Shown in pieces: positions 1-7,300 of a DNA stretch of 11,836 nucleotides. The stretch is from an uncultured Collinsella sp. (GTDB lineage Bacteria > Actinomycetota > Coriobacteriia > Coriobacteriales > Coriobacteriaceae). Both the position numbers and the translations under genes were made by a program. Within the stretch, counting starts at the first letter, position 1. Each line of letters opens with the position of its first letter. Under the pieces are notes generated by a model that saw nothing but the letters and a program-made list of their open reading frames with translations, was not told where the DNA came from and ran no database searches. Where the stretch lies: positions 1 through 11,836 of the forward strand of contig USAX01000055.1 of NCBI GenBank assembly GCA_900552705.1, written 5' to 3'.

Positions 1-601
1 CGTGGTTGTAGAGGGTCTCGACGACCTCGGCCATGGAGACGATGCTCGCGACGGGGAAACCGTACTTGGCCTCGATCTCCTTCTGCGCGGTGGTCACGCC
101 ACCCTTGCCGACCTCCATGCGGTTGAGGGAAACGATAAGGCCCTTGATCTCGACATCGGCAGCAGCCTTGACCTTGGGGTAGGTCTCGTCGATGGACTTG
201 CCGGAGGTGGTGACATCCTCGACCATAATCACGCGGTCGCCGTCCTGGGGCTCATAGCCCAAAAGGTTGCCCTTGTCGGCACCGTGGTCCTTGGCCTCCT
301 TGCGGTCACAGCAGTACTTGACCTCCTTGCCGTACAGCTCGTGGTAGGCAATGGCGGTCACGACGGCCAGCGGAATGCCCTTGTAGGCCGGTCCAAACAG
401 CACGTCGAAGTCGTCGCCAAAGTTATCGTGAATGGCCTGGGCGTAATACTCGCCCAGCTTCTTGAGCTGATAGCCCGTCACGTAAGCGCCGGCGTTCATA
501 AAGAACGGGGACTGACGGCCGCTCTTGAGCGTAAAGCTGCCGAACTTAAGAACATCGGACTCGACCATAAACTTGATGAACTCTTGCTTGTAAGCCTCCA
601 T
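1..601 (-). CDS. pyrE: Orotate phosphoribosyltransferase (C-terminus off window)
   Basis: Converts orotate and PRPP to orotidine 5'-monophosphate, the fifth step of de novo pyrimidine synthesis, in the cytoplasm. The reading frame is open from the ATG at 601-599 to the left edge, giving 200 residues of a family that is usually about 210-230, so only the extreme C-terminus is missing. The start reads MEAYKQEFIKFM. The PRPP-binding loop RVIMVEDVTTSGKS is at about residues 123-136. The substrate-loop signature FGPAYKGIPLA lies near residues 69-79, and the Lys/Asp/His-rich flexible loop KEAKDHGADKGN near 101-112. An AGGAG five bases upstream of the ATG supports the start. The gene is divergent from mgtA and begins its own transcript. 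I saw no convincing promoter hexamers for it between 602 and 730. No defects are visible. Confidence 0.96.
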   Translation of the reverse strand, partial: MEAYKQEFIKFMVESDVLKFGSFTLKSGRQSPFFMNAGAYVTGYQLKKLGEYYAQAIHDNFGDDFDVLFGPAYKGIPLAVVTAIAYHELYGKEVKYCCDRKEAKDHGADKGNLLGYEPQDGDRVIMVEDVTTSGKSIDETYPKVKAAADVEIKGLIVSLNRMEVGKGGVTTAQKEIEAKYGFPVASIVSMAEVVETLYNH

Positions 602-730
602 GCGGGCTCCTCTCGTAATCGCGTACGTGTCTTCCAGTTTAGCGCAGGCAAGGCGCGTTGCGGGCGCGCTTTGGGGCCTCGGCATTCTGTAAAGGCTTTG
701 TCAGGGGCAATGGTTTTCCAAACATTGGGG

Positions 731-759
731 TTGACACGGCAAACCCCCTCATCAAGAAT
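731..759 (+). promoter_or_regulatory. Sigma70-like promoter for the leader peptide/mgtA
   Basis: A perfect -35 hexamer TTGACA (731-736) is followed, after exactly 17 bases, by AAGAAT (754-759), which matches four of six -10 positions. Transcription would start near 766. Two small stem-loops follow: GGGTA/TACCC (776-780 with 786-790) and AGCGC/GCGCT (793-797 with 801-805). After them comes the Shine-Dalgarno of the small frame at 826. This is a prediction from sequence only. The implied leader of mgtA is about 270 bases. Confidence 0.55.
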
Positions 760-825
760 ACGGGCGGATTAGAAAGGGTACGAGATACCCAAAGCGCGCA
801 GCGCTCGGCCTTAAGGAGGTGTGCC

Positions 826-897
826 ATGGAAGGCAGTCATAGTCGAAAAACCTGCATGTCGCCCTCGGCACGCCGCGAGGATTCCGCACACGCATAA
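826..897 (+). CDS. Possible 23-residue leader peptide upstream of mgtA
   Basis: ATG at 826-828 is preceded by TTAAGGAGGT (811-820), which pairs with the whole anti-Shine-Dalgarno end of 16S rRNA at ideal spacing. The frame begins MEGSHSRKTCM, is hydrophilic with several Arg residues (ARRED near the end), and stops with TAA at 895-897. It has no membrane segment and resembles no protein I know. It sits between a good promoter and mgtA, where enterobacteria carry the mgtL leader peptide. Unlike MgtL it is not proline rich (one Pro only), so no shared mechanism can be claimed. It could be a regulatory leader, an independent micropeptide, or chance, but a Shine-Dalgarno this complete in an intergenic gap is unlikely to be accidental. 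Confidence 0.45.
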   Translation: MEGSHSRKTCMSPSARREDSAHA

Positions 898-917
898 GCG
901 CCACGAACCGATCGTCA

Positions 918-955
918 AAACCACCACAAAGGTGCCTGTCCCTTTGTGGTGGTTT
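918..955. repeat. 15-bp perfect palindromic repeat, REP-like
   Basis: The arm at 918-932 (AAACCACCACAAAGG) is perfectly complementary to 941-955, with an 8-base loop TGCCTGTC. On the minus strand the loop region reads GGGACAGGCACC, close to the GGGGACAGAC and GGGGACGTAC cores of the repeats at 5643 and 5776. No T-run follows directly (the nearest is T6 at 983-988), so it is not a classical intrinsic terminator. It lies between the possible leader peptide and mgtA and would form a strong hairpin in that mRNA. It is probably a dispersed REP-type element; copy number cannot be checked here. Confidence 0.6.
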
Positions 956-1036
956 GAAAGCATGACGTGAGCGACATCTAGGTTTTTTGAAGCAAATACG
1001 ACACGTACGCTAACTCCCTTCAACAAGGAGGACCCT

Positions 1037-3805
1037 ATGCTGATGCTCAAAACCGCCACGGTACTCGAAGCCATCTCCAAGCGCCGCCGCACGGCGCGCC
1101 CCGCCGCTCATACCGGCATGTCCAAGAACACCATATTCGCCGCCACCCATAGCGCCGAGGACACCCTCGTGCTGCTCGACGCCACAGCCGACGGGCTCAA
1201 CGCCAAGCATGCCGCCGAGCGCCTGAACGCCGTCGGCCCCAACACCATCGAGGCGCCGACCAAGACGCTTGTGCGCCGCATCGCAGACGCATTCGTTGAC
1301 CCCTTCGCCGGCATCCTCGCCGCGCTCGCGCTGGTCTCGCTCTACATCGACGTGCTCGCCGTGCCCGTACCGCAGCGCGACCCCTCCACGGTCATCGTCA
1401 TCGGCATCATGTTGCTGGTATCGGGCGGCATGAAGTTTATCCAAGAAGCCCGCAGCGGCAATGCGGCCGAGGCCCTCAAGGACCTGGTCTCCAACACCTG
1501 CTGCGCCCTGCGCGACGGCGAGCGCATCGAAATCCCCTTCGATGAGCTCGTCCCCGGCGATGTGATCCGCCTCTCTGCCGGCGACATGGTGCCAGCCGAT
1601 GCCCGCATTATCACCGCGCGCGACCTGTTTGTGATCGAGTCCGCGCTCACCGGCGAGAGCGAGGCCGTCGAGAAGACCGCTGCCGCCGCGGTCGTCGAGG
1701 GTGCCGACAGCTCCGCGCCGCCGCTCTCTGCCTGCAAGAACATCGTCTTTACCGGCACCTCCGTGCAAAACGGCACCGCCATGGCGCTTGTCGTTGCCAC
1801 CGGCTCGGACACTTACCTGGGCGGCATCGCCAAGATGCTCAACGGGCGCGGCGAGAAGAGCGCGTTTGACCGCGGCGTCTCGAGCGTCTCCATGCTGCTC
1901 GTGCGCCTCATGCTCGTTATGGCGCCGGCGGTCTTTGCCATCAACGCCGCCACCAAGGGCAACGTCATCGATGCGCTGCTGTTCGCCACGAGCGTGGCCG
2001 TGGGCATCACGCCGCAGATGCTCCCCGTCATCGTGACCACGAGCCTGTCGCAGGGCGCCAAGGACCTCGCCCGTCGCCAGGTTATCGTCAAGGAACTGCC
2101 GGCGATCCAAAACCTCGGCGCGATGGACGTCCTGTGCTGCGACAAGACCGGCACCCTCACCGAGGACCGCATCGTGCTCGAGCGCTACCTCAACACCGAC
2201 GGCAACGAGGATGCACGCGTGCTGCGCCATGCGTTTTTGAACAGCTTCTTCCAGACCGGCCTCAAAAACCTTATCGACCTGGCCGTCATCGACCGTGCCG
2301 ATGTGACGCCCTCGACCGTCGTGCCCGATTCTATGCTGGGCCAGAGCCTGCGCGACCGCTATACCAAGGTCGACGAGGTGCCCTTCGATTTCTCGCGCCG
2401 TCGCCTGAGCGTAGTTGTCGCCGACGCCCAGGGCAAAACCCAGATGGTTACCAAGGGGGCTGCCGAGGAAATGCTCGAGATCTGCTCCTTTGTCGAGGTC
2501 GATGGCGCCGCCCAGCCGCTTACCGAAGATAAGCTCGCCCAGATTCGCAAGCAGGTCGCCGGGCTCAACGCCGAGGGCCTGCGCGTGATTGCCGTGGCGC
2601 AGAAAACCAATCCGCGCTGCGTGGGCGAGTTTGGCATTGCCGACGAATGCGACATGGTGTTGATGGGCTTTTTGGCCTTCCTCGATCCGCCCAAAGCAAG
2701 TGCCGCGGGCGCCGTCACCACCCTCGAGGCCAAGGGCGTAGCGGTCAAGGTCCTAACCGGTGACAACGACCGCGTCGCCGCCACCGTCTGCGAGCAGATC
2801 GGCATCGACGCGAGCAACGTCTTGCTGGGCTCCGAGATCGATGCGCTCGACGACGCCGAGCTTGCCGAGCGCGCCGAGCAAACCCACCTCTTTGCCAAGC
2901 TCTCGCCGCTGCAGAAGGCGCGCCTGGTGCGCGTCATGCGCGAGCTGCTCGGCCACACCGTGGGCTTTATGGGCGACGGCATCAACGACGCCGCCGCCAT
3001 GCGTGCGAGCGATTGCGGCATCTCGGTTGATTCGGCCGTCGACATCGCCAAGGAATCCGCCGATATCATCTTGCTCCAAAAGGACCTGGGTGTGCTCGAG
3101 CGCGGCATCATCGAAGGTCGCCGCACCTACGGCAACCTGCTCAAGTACCTCAAGACCACGGTGAGCTCCAACTTTGGCAACGTGCTGTCCGTGACCGTCG
3201 CGAGCCTGTTCTTGCCATTCTTGCCCATGAGCGCTCTGCAGCTGGTGCTGCTGTCGCTGGTTTACGAGATCGTATGCATCGCGCTGCCGTGGGACACCGT
3301 CGACGACGCCTGGACTGCCCGTCCGCGCGCCTGGGATGCCGCGTCCATCAAGGGCTTTATGCTCGAGCTGGGCCCCGTGAGCTCGCTGTTTGATATCGTG
3401 ACCTTCGCCGCGCTCTTCTTTGTGGTGTGCCCCGCCGCCGTGGGCGCGAGCTGGGCAGAGCTTGCCGCCGCGGGCAACGTCGCGGGCACGACGACCTTCG
3501 CCGCAATCTTCCAGAGTGGCTGGTTTGTCGAGTCCATGTGGTCGCAGACGCTCGTGATCCACATGCTGCGCTCCCCGCGCCTGCCGAGCGCGCGCGACCA
3601 CGCCGCGCCCGCGCTGTGCATCCTCACCGTGTTGGGTCTGGCGCTCGTCACCTGGCTGCCGGCAAGCCCCATCGCCGATGCACTGGGCCTCACGCCGCTG
3701 CCGACGAGCTTCTTCGCGCTGCTCATCGGCATCGTCTCCGCCTACATCGCGCTCACCCAGCTGGCCAAGCGCCGCTACATCGCCCGCCACGGCGAGCTGC
3801 TATAG
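1037..3805 (+). CDS. mgtA: Mg2+-transporting P-type ATPase (MgtA family)
   Basis: Inner-membrane P3B-type ATPase that imports Mg2+ at the cost of ATP. Its 922 residues are typical for MgtA/MgtB. The actuator motif TGES is at residues 205-208. The phosphorylation motif DKTGTLTE starts at Asp369. The nucleotide-binding motif KGA lies in VTKGAAEEML, and the hinge motif GDGINDAA has its Asp residues at 647 and 651. Hydrophobic helices flank the actuator domain (IVIGIMLLVSGGM; FATSVAVGITPQMLPVIV), and six more follow the P domain. The segment LVYEIVCIALPWDTVDD matches the family's conserved TM6 region. AAGGAGG five bases before the ATG at 1037 fixes the start. An in-frame ATG three codons on is less well placed. 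The long upstream leader suggests control at transcript level. The downstream neighbour is convergent. All catalytic residues are present. Confidence 0.95.
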   Translation: MLMLKTATVLEAISKRRRTARPAAHTGMSKNTIFAATHSAEDTLVLLDATADGLNAKHAAERLNAVGPNTIEAPTKTLVRRIADAFVDPFAGILAALALVSLYIDVLAVPVPQRDPSTVIVIGIMLLVSGGMKFIQEARSGNAAEALKDLVSNTCCALRDGERIEIPFDELVPGDVIRLSAGDMVPADARIITARDLFVIESALTGESEAVEKTAAAAVVEGADSSAPPLSACKNIVFTGTSVQNGTAMALVVATGSDTYLGGIAKMLNGRGEKSAFDRGVSSVSMLLVRLMLVMAPAVFAINAATKGNVIDALLFATSVAVGITPQMLPVIVTTSLSQGAKDLARRQVIVKELPAIQNLGAMDVLCCDKTGTLTEDRIVLERYLNTDGNEDARVLRHAFLNSFFQTGLKNLIDLAVIDRADVTPSTVVPDSMLGQSLRDRYTKVDEVPFDFSRRRLSVVVADAQGKTQMVTKGAAEEMLEICSFVEVDGAAQPLTEDKLAQIRKQVAGLNAEGLRVIAVAQKTNPRCVGEFGIADECDMVLMGFLAFLDPPKASAAGAVTTLEAKGVAVKVLTGDNDRVAATVCEQIGIDASNVLLGSEIDALDDAELAERAEQTHLFAKLSPLQKARLVRVMRELLGHTVGFMGDGINDAAAMRASDCGISVDSAVDIAKESADIILLQKDLGVLERGIIEGRRTYGNLLKYLKTTVSSNFGNVLSVTVASLFLPFLPMSALQLVLLSLVYEIVCIALPWDTVDDAWTARPRAWDAASIKGFMLELGPVSSLFDIVTFAALFFVVCPAAVGASWAELAAAGNVAGTTTFAAIFQSGWFVESMWSQTLVIHMLRSPRLPSARDHAAPALCILTVLGLALVTWLPASPIADALGLTPLPTSFFALLIGIVSAYIALTQLAKRRYIARHGELL

Positions 3806-3833
3806 TATCGTCGGCGCTATCGTCAAGAATGCG

Positions 3834-3873
3834 TGGGCCGCCGCGACCCGCCCCCGCTGGCCGCGGCGGCCCA
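3834..3873. other. GC-rich hairpin between convergent genes
   Basis: A perfect 12-bp inverted repeat (TGGGCCGCCGCG at 3834-3845, complement at 3862-3873) encloses a 16-base loop in the 99-base gap between mgtA and the LuxR-type gene. It is not followed by a T-run on either strand. On the minus strand a T6 run (complement of A6 at 3882-3887) precedes it, just after the LuxR-type gene ends. It may stop or protect both transcripts, but it is not a canonical intrinsic terminator. Confidence 0.5.
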
Positions 3874-3904
3874 AAACAGCTAAAAAAGCCCCGTCCCAAA
3901 TGAG

Positions 3905-5449
3905 CTAGTTCTTGGGTGTCCAGGACCAGAAAAAGTTGATGAGGGCCACACGTGAGGAGGCGCCGGTCTTTTTGTTGATCGAGGCGATATGACGGTAGAG
4001 CGTGGAGCGCGAAAGGAAGAGCGTTGCGGCGATGTCTTGAACACTCTCGTGCGATGCGACCAAGGCCTCCAGAATATCGCGCTCGCGCTGCGTAAGCTCA
4101 AAGGCAGCGGCGAAGGCATCGAGGCGCTCATCGAGCGTGAGCTCCGATGCCTCCGCGGGAGCGGGCTCGCTTTGGGTAGACACGGAGCCATCATCAAGGT
4201 CGTCGGCAGCAAACGCCAGCTCGTTCAGCGCCGCAATGTCATCGGTCCTATGCCCAAACTGTCCCAGCAGTGAAATCGCAATACCCACAAACAGCACGAG
4301 CCCGGCACCCACCGCCAGCAGCACGTTCTGGCTCGAAACGATCGCCACCGCCGGCGCCGTCACGAACATCGCGCAAACGTTGTTGATGACACGGCCCATG
4401 CACGGCCACAGATACGACCAGTGCGCATAAACCGAAATGGCAGCAAATTTCGTCGTGAAAAACACCACGAAGAAGCCCGAACCCAGATAGAAAATCGCAA
4501 TGGCCGCAAGCGCATTGCCGCCATTGCCGTCGACGAGCAAGACAAAGAACGAAAGCGCGGACAACATGGCAGTGCAAGTCATGGTGATGTTCATATACGA
4601 ACGATCGTGCAGGTCAAATAGGGCGCCGGCGAGCAGAGCGCTCACGCCCATCAGCAAGCGCGACCAATCGCCCAAGTCAACGGACCCTGCGGCTTGCGAG
4701 GTCGTGAGCCCTGCATTGAGGGCGGCAAACACACCGGTAAGGCAGGCGATTGCGACCGTCAGACGCACCACGGCGCGCCGAAAAGCCGCCGTTGATTCAG
4801 AATCGTCTTGCCACTTGGCGCCAAACTCCGACGCATCCACCGAAAGCTCGGCGATATCGGACTCGAGCCCAGGCTCAGATTCACCGCGCAGCTTGGCACG
4901 ACGAGCGTCGTGGAGCAGCGCTACCTGCACAACCGCACAGGCAACAAGAACAAACTGTTGCGGAATCCCCGCGGGCATCACCATATGGTTGAGTACCTGC
5001 ACCAGAACACCCAGGCCATACGAAAGTGCCGCCGCGCGCGCCAAATACGGCGTCCGCGCAAAGCGCCGCGCAAAGTTGGCGTGGGCGGTCGATCCGCAGT
5101 AGCCCAGCGTGCAGCATGCCATCAAACCGCCGGCAATGAGCACCCCAAACTGTACCGCCATAATCATCAGCAGCAATGCCGCTACCAGCAGCACGCCCGT
5201 GATGTCGCTCGTCGTATCGATCACACGGGGGCGGCGATAGTACAGAATAGGACGCACAAAAAAGCCGATCACGCTCGCACCGATGATGAGGCTCTCGTAG
5301 ACAACGACCTCACTCGGCGGCACAAACTCGGCCACACGCACGTCGAAGAGGTACTCGCCAGCCGAAAACGTAAAATAGAACAGCGCCAGGCATATAATCT
5401 CCCGAATGCCCCGACGAAAGTACGCGGCCGTGTCTCCCATACCTTTCAT
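3905..5449 (-). CDS. Membrane-spanning LuxR-type transcriptional regulator
   Basis: A 514-residue protein with two parts. Residues about 15-400 contain eleven or twelve hydrophobic helices, for example LALFYFTFSAGEYLF, VLLVAALLLMIMAVQFGVLI and LLAVGAGLVLFVGIAISLLG. A charged linker rich in Asp, Glu, Ser and Ala follows. The C-terminus carries a LuxR/GerE helix-turn-helix at about 450-509: LTQRERDILEALVAS, then DIAATLFLSRSTLYRHIASI as the DNA-contacting helices. No receiver or autoinducer domain is present, so the membrane part is probably the sensor. Its ligand is unknown. From memory, such one-component regulators are expanded in Coriobacteriia. The start at 5449 gives MKGMGDTAAYF. A second ATG at 5440 is possible, because the normal Shine-Dalgarno position holds an 11-G tract. 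Target genes are not evident; the nearest upstream genes are the glycosidase and PTS genes on the same strand. Confidence 0.85.
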   Translation of the reverse strand: MKGMGDTAAYFRRGIREIICLALFYFTFSAGEYLFDVRVAEFVPPSEVVVYESLIIGASVIGFFVRPILYYRRPRVIDTTSDITGVLLVAALLLMIMAVQFGVLIAGGLMACCTLGYCGSTAHANFARRFARTPYLARAAALSYGLGVLVQVLNHMVMPAGIPQQFVLVACAVVQVALLHDARRAKLRGESEPGLESDIAELSVDASEFGAKWQDDSESTAAFRRAVVRLTVAIACLTGVFAALNAGLTTSQAAGSVDLGDWSRLLMGVSALLAGALFDLHDRSYMNITMTCTAMLSALSFFVLLVDGNGGNALAAIAIFYLGSGFFVVFFTTKFAAISVYAHWSYLWPCMGRVINNVCAMFVTAPAVAIVSSQNVLLAVGAGLVLFVGIAISLLGQFGHRTDDIAALNELAFAADDLDDGSVSTQSEPAPAEASELTLDERLDAFAAAFELTQRERDILEALVASHESVQDIAATLFLSRSTLYRHIASINKKTGASSRVALINFFWSWTPKN

Positions 5450-5454
5450 GAATA

Positions 5455-5465
5455 CCCCCCCCCCC
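5455..5465 (-). repeat. Homopolymer G11 tract at the ribosome-binding position
   Basis: Eleven consecutive C on the plus strand (G in the mRNA) end five bases before the ATG of the LuxR-type gene. No other Shine-Dalgarno-like sequence is present, so the G tract itself must pair with the anti-Shine-Dalgarno CCUCC through G-C and G-U pairs. Tracts of this length are prone to slipped-strand length change. Confidence 0.85.
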
Positions 5466-5486
5466 GCAGTCGTTTAATTGCCTGCA

Positions 5487-5515
5487 AATCTATTCTATTA
5501 GAGAACCAGTCCCAA
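5487..5515 (-). promoter_or_regulatory. Predicted promoter of the LuxR-type gene
   Basis: On the minus strand TTGGGA (5515-5510) and TAGATT (5492-5487) are separated by 17 bases, each matching four of six consensus positions. Transcription would begin near 5480, leaving a leader of about 30 bases that contains the G11 tract. Prediction only. Confidence 0.4.
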
Positions 5516-5642
5516 TATCGAACCCATCCTCGAAATGCCGCCAATTTGACCCCAACAGCCCACGGCATACACCGGTTTTGAGCCGCATGACCCAGAAGAT
5601 GCACGCGCGACTTCCAGCCCGGCAAGGAGCGTCCCCAACTGT

Positions 5643-5671
5643 CACTCATTTAAGTACGTCCCCAATGAGTG
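5643..5671. repeat. Palindromic repeat, copy 1
   Basis: CACTCATT (5643-5650) pairs with AATGAGTG (5664-5671) around a loop containing ACGTCCCC. It matches copy 2 at 5776 in about 26 of 29 bases. A further GTCCCCAA lies just upstream at 5631-5638. It is part of a repeat-rich 377-base gap (5455-5831) that contains no convincing gene. Confidence 0.7.
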
Positions 5672-5690
5672 CAAGTGCCAATCAAATGAC

Positions 5691-5754
5691 GAGAGTGGAT
5701 AATCTCCCACTTTGAGCCTGTATGAAGGCCAAAAACGGAAGATTATCCACTCTC
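5691..5754. repeat. Long inverted repeat between the two palindromes
   Basis: GAGAGTGGATAATCT (5691-5705) is perfectly complementary to 5740-5754. Inside lies a second imperfect stem, TTTG/CAAA and GCCT/AGGC (5711-5719 with 5726-5733), closing a six-base loop. The whole would fold into one long hairpin on either strand. Flanked by the direct copies at 5643 and 5776, it has the look of a small non-autonomous element. It could also terminate the glycosidase transcript arriving from the right. Confidence 0.65.
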
Positions 5755-5775
5755 ATTCTGCGGATAGTCATTGGG

Positions 5776-5803
5776 CACTCATTTAAGTCTGTCCCCAATG
5801 AGT
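5776..5803. repeat. Palindromic repeat, copy 2
   Basis: ACTCATT (5777-5783) pairs with AATGAGT (5797-5803) around a loop containing CTGTCCCC. A competing pairing exists between TCATTGGG (5768-5775) and CCCAATGA (5794-5801). Same family as the copy at 5643, in the same orientation, with starts 133 bases apart. It ends 28 bases before the last base of the glycosidase gene. Confidence 0.7.
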
Positions 5804-5831
5804 AGGAGTAGTAAATGCTGGAGAAGAGCCG

Positions 5832-7145
5832 TTAGCGCTCGGGTGTCAGGATCACCAGAGCGTCGTGCTCAAAGGGATGCTGCGCCACGCGCACGGTGCC
5901 GTCACCGTTGTCACGGACGGGCAGTTTTGCGATGCGCTTGTCCTCCATGTCGAGGACCGTCGCCGTCCAGCCACGCGCGCCGTCGAGCTTAAACTTGAGC
6001 GCCGTGGTGCGCGGCAGGTACGTGACGACGCGATCGCCAACGCGCGCCACACGGATGGCCTCGCGCGCGTCATCGAGCAGCTCCTGCGCCGGAACCACGG
6101 CAAGCGCATCGTCACCGGCAGTAGCGCCTAGGCTGGCAAGCACATGCTCGATCGCGCCAAAGTCCCACACACCCGCAAACTGCAGGCACTCTTGCCAGCG
6201 GAAGGGCATGTCAAAGCCCTCGCCCAGGACCGAACCCTGGCTGCGCGATGTCTGCCAGTTCCAAACGCCGTGCGCGCCATAGGTCACGCCGGCACTGGCG
6301 CCGGCAAGAATCGACGACCATACGCTCGCGCGGCAATCCTGCGCGGTAAAACGCCAGTAGACGTTGCGCGACGCACCCATCTGCTCGTAGCAAGGCTCGG
6401 AGTTGACCATCGGCTTTTTGGGATAGTTGGCGATAAAGTCCTGCGGCAGACGCCATGCCTCGGGCTGGCCCTCGTAGTTGTGGCCGGGCTGGAACATGTA
6501 AAAGTCCAGACGGCCCAGATACTGCGCCGGAATGGTACGATTGCCGCGGTTGATATGCATGGTGCGCAGTGCCTCGGGCGCGCGCTTGACGACCTCGTCG
6601 AGCGCGTCCTCGTAATAGACGATCGCCTCGTCGCCGGCAAAGTCGGTATCGCCCGTCACTACGTAGACGGGGTCGAACTCGCCCAGGTTCTCGACGACGC
6701 GGGCAACGTGGGCACGGACCTCCTCACGCGGCATAACCTCGGCGCCGCAACGCTCGGCGATCTTGGCACCCCAGGTACCGGGCACGTAGTTGCACCACAT
6801 AAGCACGAGCGCCGGACGGATGCCGTGCTCGACGGCAGCACGGCACATGGCGGCGGCGCGGTCCCAATATGCCTGGTTGGGACGGGACCAATCAAAGTGC
6901 ACGCCGTCCTCGCTGGCATAGGGCCAAATGCCCAAGTCGGGGCAGCAGCGATCCCACTGCGGCAGCGTGTTGATCTGCAGCACGTTCATGCCCTGCTCGG
7001 CACGGCGGGTCAGGTAGTAGTCCCAGTCGTCCTCGGCGATACTCGTAAATGCGCTCCAGCACGTATCGGCAAACCAAAAGAACGGCTTGCCGTCGCAGAG
7101 GAACCCGTCCTCACGGGTATTGACGGTCAGTTTTCCCAAGCTCAT
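5832..7145 (-). CDS. GH140-like (DUF4038) glycoside hydrolase
   Basis: A 437-residue protein that looks like the DUF4038/GH140 TIM-barrel family, whose characterised member releases apiose from rhamnogalacturonan II. The N-terminus has the family opening GFLCDGKPFFWFADTCWS, followed by barrel strands GMNVLQINTLPQW and IRPALVLMWCNYVPGTWG. Candidate catalytic residues are Asp166 in VVTGDTDF and Glu250 in VNSEPCYE, both at the expected places. NVYWRFTAQDCRASVWSSIL and GVWNW follow, then a beta-rich C-terminal domain from about residue 350. No signal peptide is present, so the enzyme should be cytoplasmic. GAAAGGTG just upstream of the ATG supports the start. It lies downstream of the PTS permease on the same strand, across a terminator, which suggests it acts on an imported, possibly phosphorylated glycoside. 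The substrate cannot be read from the sequence. Confidence 0.75.
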   Translation of the reverse strand: MSLGKLTVNTREDGFLCDGKPFFWFADTCWSAFTSIAEDDWDYYLTRRAEQGMNVLQINTLPQWDRCCPDLGIWPYASEDGVHFDWSRPNQAYWDRAAAMCRAAVEHGIRPALVLMWCNYVPGTWGAKIAERCGAEVMPREEVRAHVARVVENLGEFDPVYVVTGDTDFAGDEAIVYYEDALDEVVKRAPEALRTMHINRGNRTIPAQYLGRLDFYMFQPGHNYEGQPEAWRLPQDFIANYPKKPMVNSEPCYEQMGASRNVYWRFTAQDCRASVWSSILAGASAGVTYGAHGVWNWQTSRSQGSVLGEGFDMPFRWQECLQFAGVWDFGAIEHVLASLGATAGDDALAVVPAQELLDDAREAIRVARVGDRVVTYLPRTTALKFKLDGARGWTATVLDMEDKRIAKLPVRDNGDGTVRVAQHPFEHDALVILTPER

Positions 7146-7203
7146 ATGGCACCTTTCTCTTGGGGAGACTTGCTAGGAGGGAGGTAAAGAAGTCGCCTGC
7201 CGC

Positions 7204-7212
7204 ATTATCACA
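7204..7212 (-). promoter_or_regulatory. Possible extended -10 promoter of the glycosidase gene
   Basis: The minus strand reads TGT-GATAAT, an extended -10 element with five of six matches, about 60 bases before the glycosidase ATG. The -35 position holds only a poor match (ACTGCA). It would give the glycosidase its own transcript downstream of the PTS terminator. Confidence 0.35.
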
Positions 7213-7300
7213 GTAGGGTCTGCGGCTGCAGTTGCTCAGCTCAAATTGAACGCACGCGAAGCACAGGGCCCTTACGTCTCTCCTAAAAAGTCTACAGGAA

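Noticed and set aside
2..772. Plus-strand frame across pyrE
   Set aside because: The minus strand encodes a clear PyrE with its PRPP loop. The plus frame is a repetitive Leu/Gly/Val shadow.
602..1036. M-box magnesium riboswitch ahead of mgtA
   Set aside because: None of the conserved M-box helices or core sequences could be recognised, and the segment is dominated by a simple hairpin and a small frame.
1010..2230. Long minus-strand frame opposite mgtA
   Set aside because: It is the shadow of a highly conserved GC-rich coding region, with Gly/Ala/His/Arg-rich composition and no domain. The same applies to 2753-3790 (minus), 7552-8811 (plus), 6144-7187 (plus) and 9183-10535 (minus).
3834..3873. 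Intrinsic terminator for mgtA
   Set aside because: The stem is strong but is followed by A-rich sequence on the plus strand, so it lacks the required U-run. Listed as a hairpin only.
5446..5649. 67-codon minus-strand frame overlapping the LuxR-type start
   Set aside because: It begins inside a palindromic repeat, lacks a Shine-Dalgarno, crosses the G11 tract and would be untranscribed if the predicted promoter at 5487-5515 is right. Kept only as part of the phase-variation idea.
5643..5803. CRISPR array
   Set aside because: There are only two repeat copies, spaced 133 bases apart, with a palindrome rather than a unique spacer between them, and no cas genes nearby.
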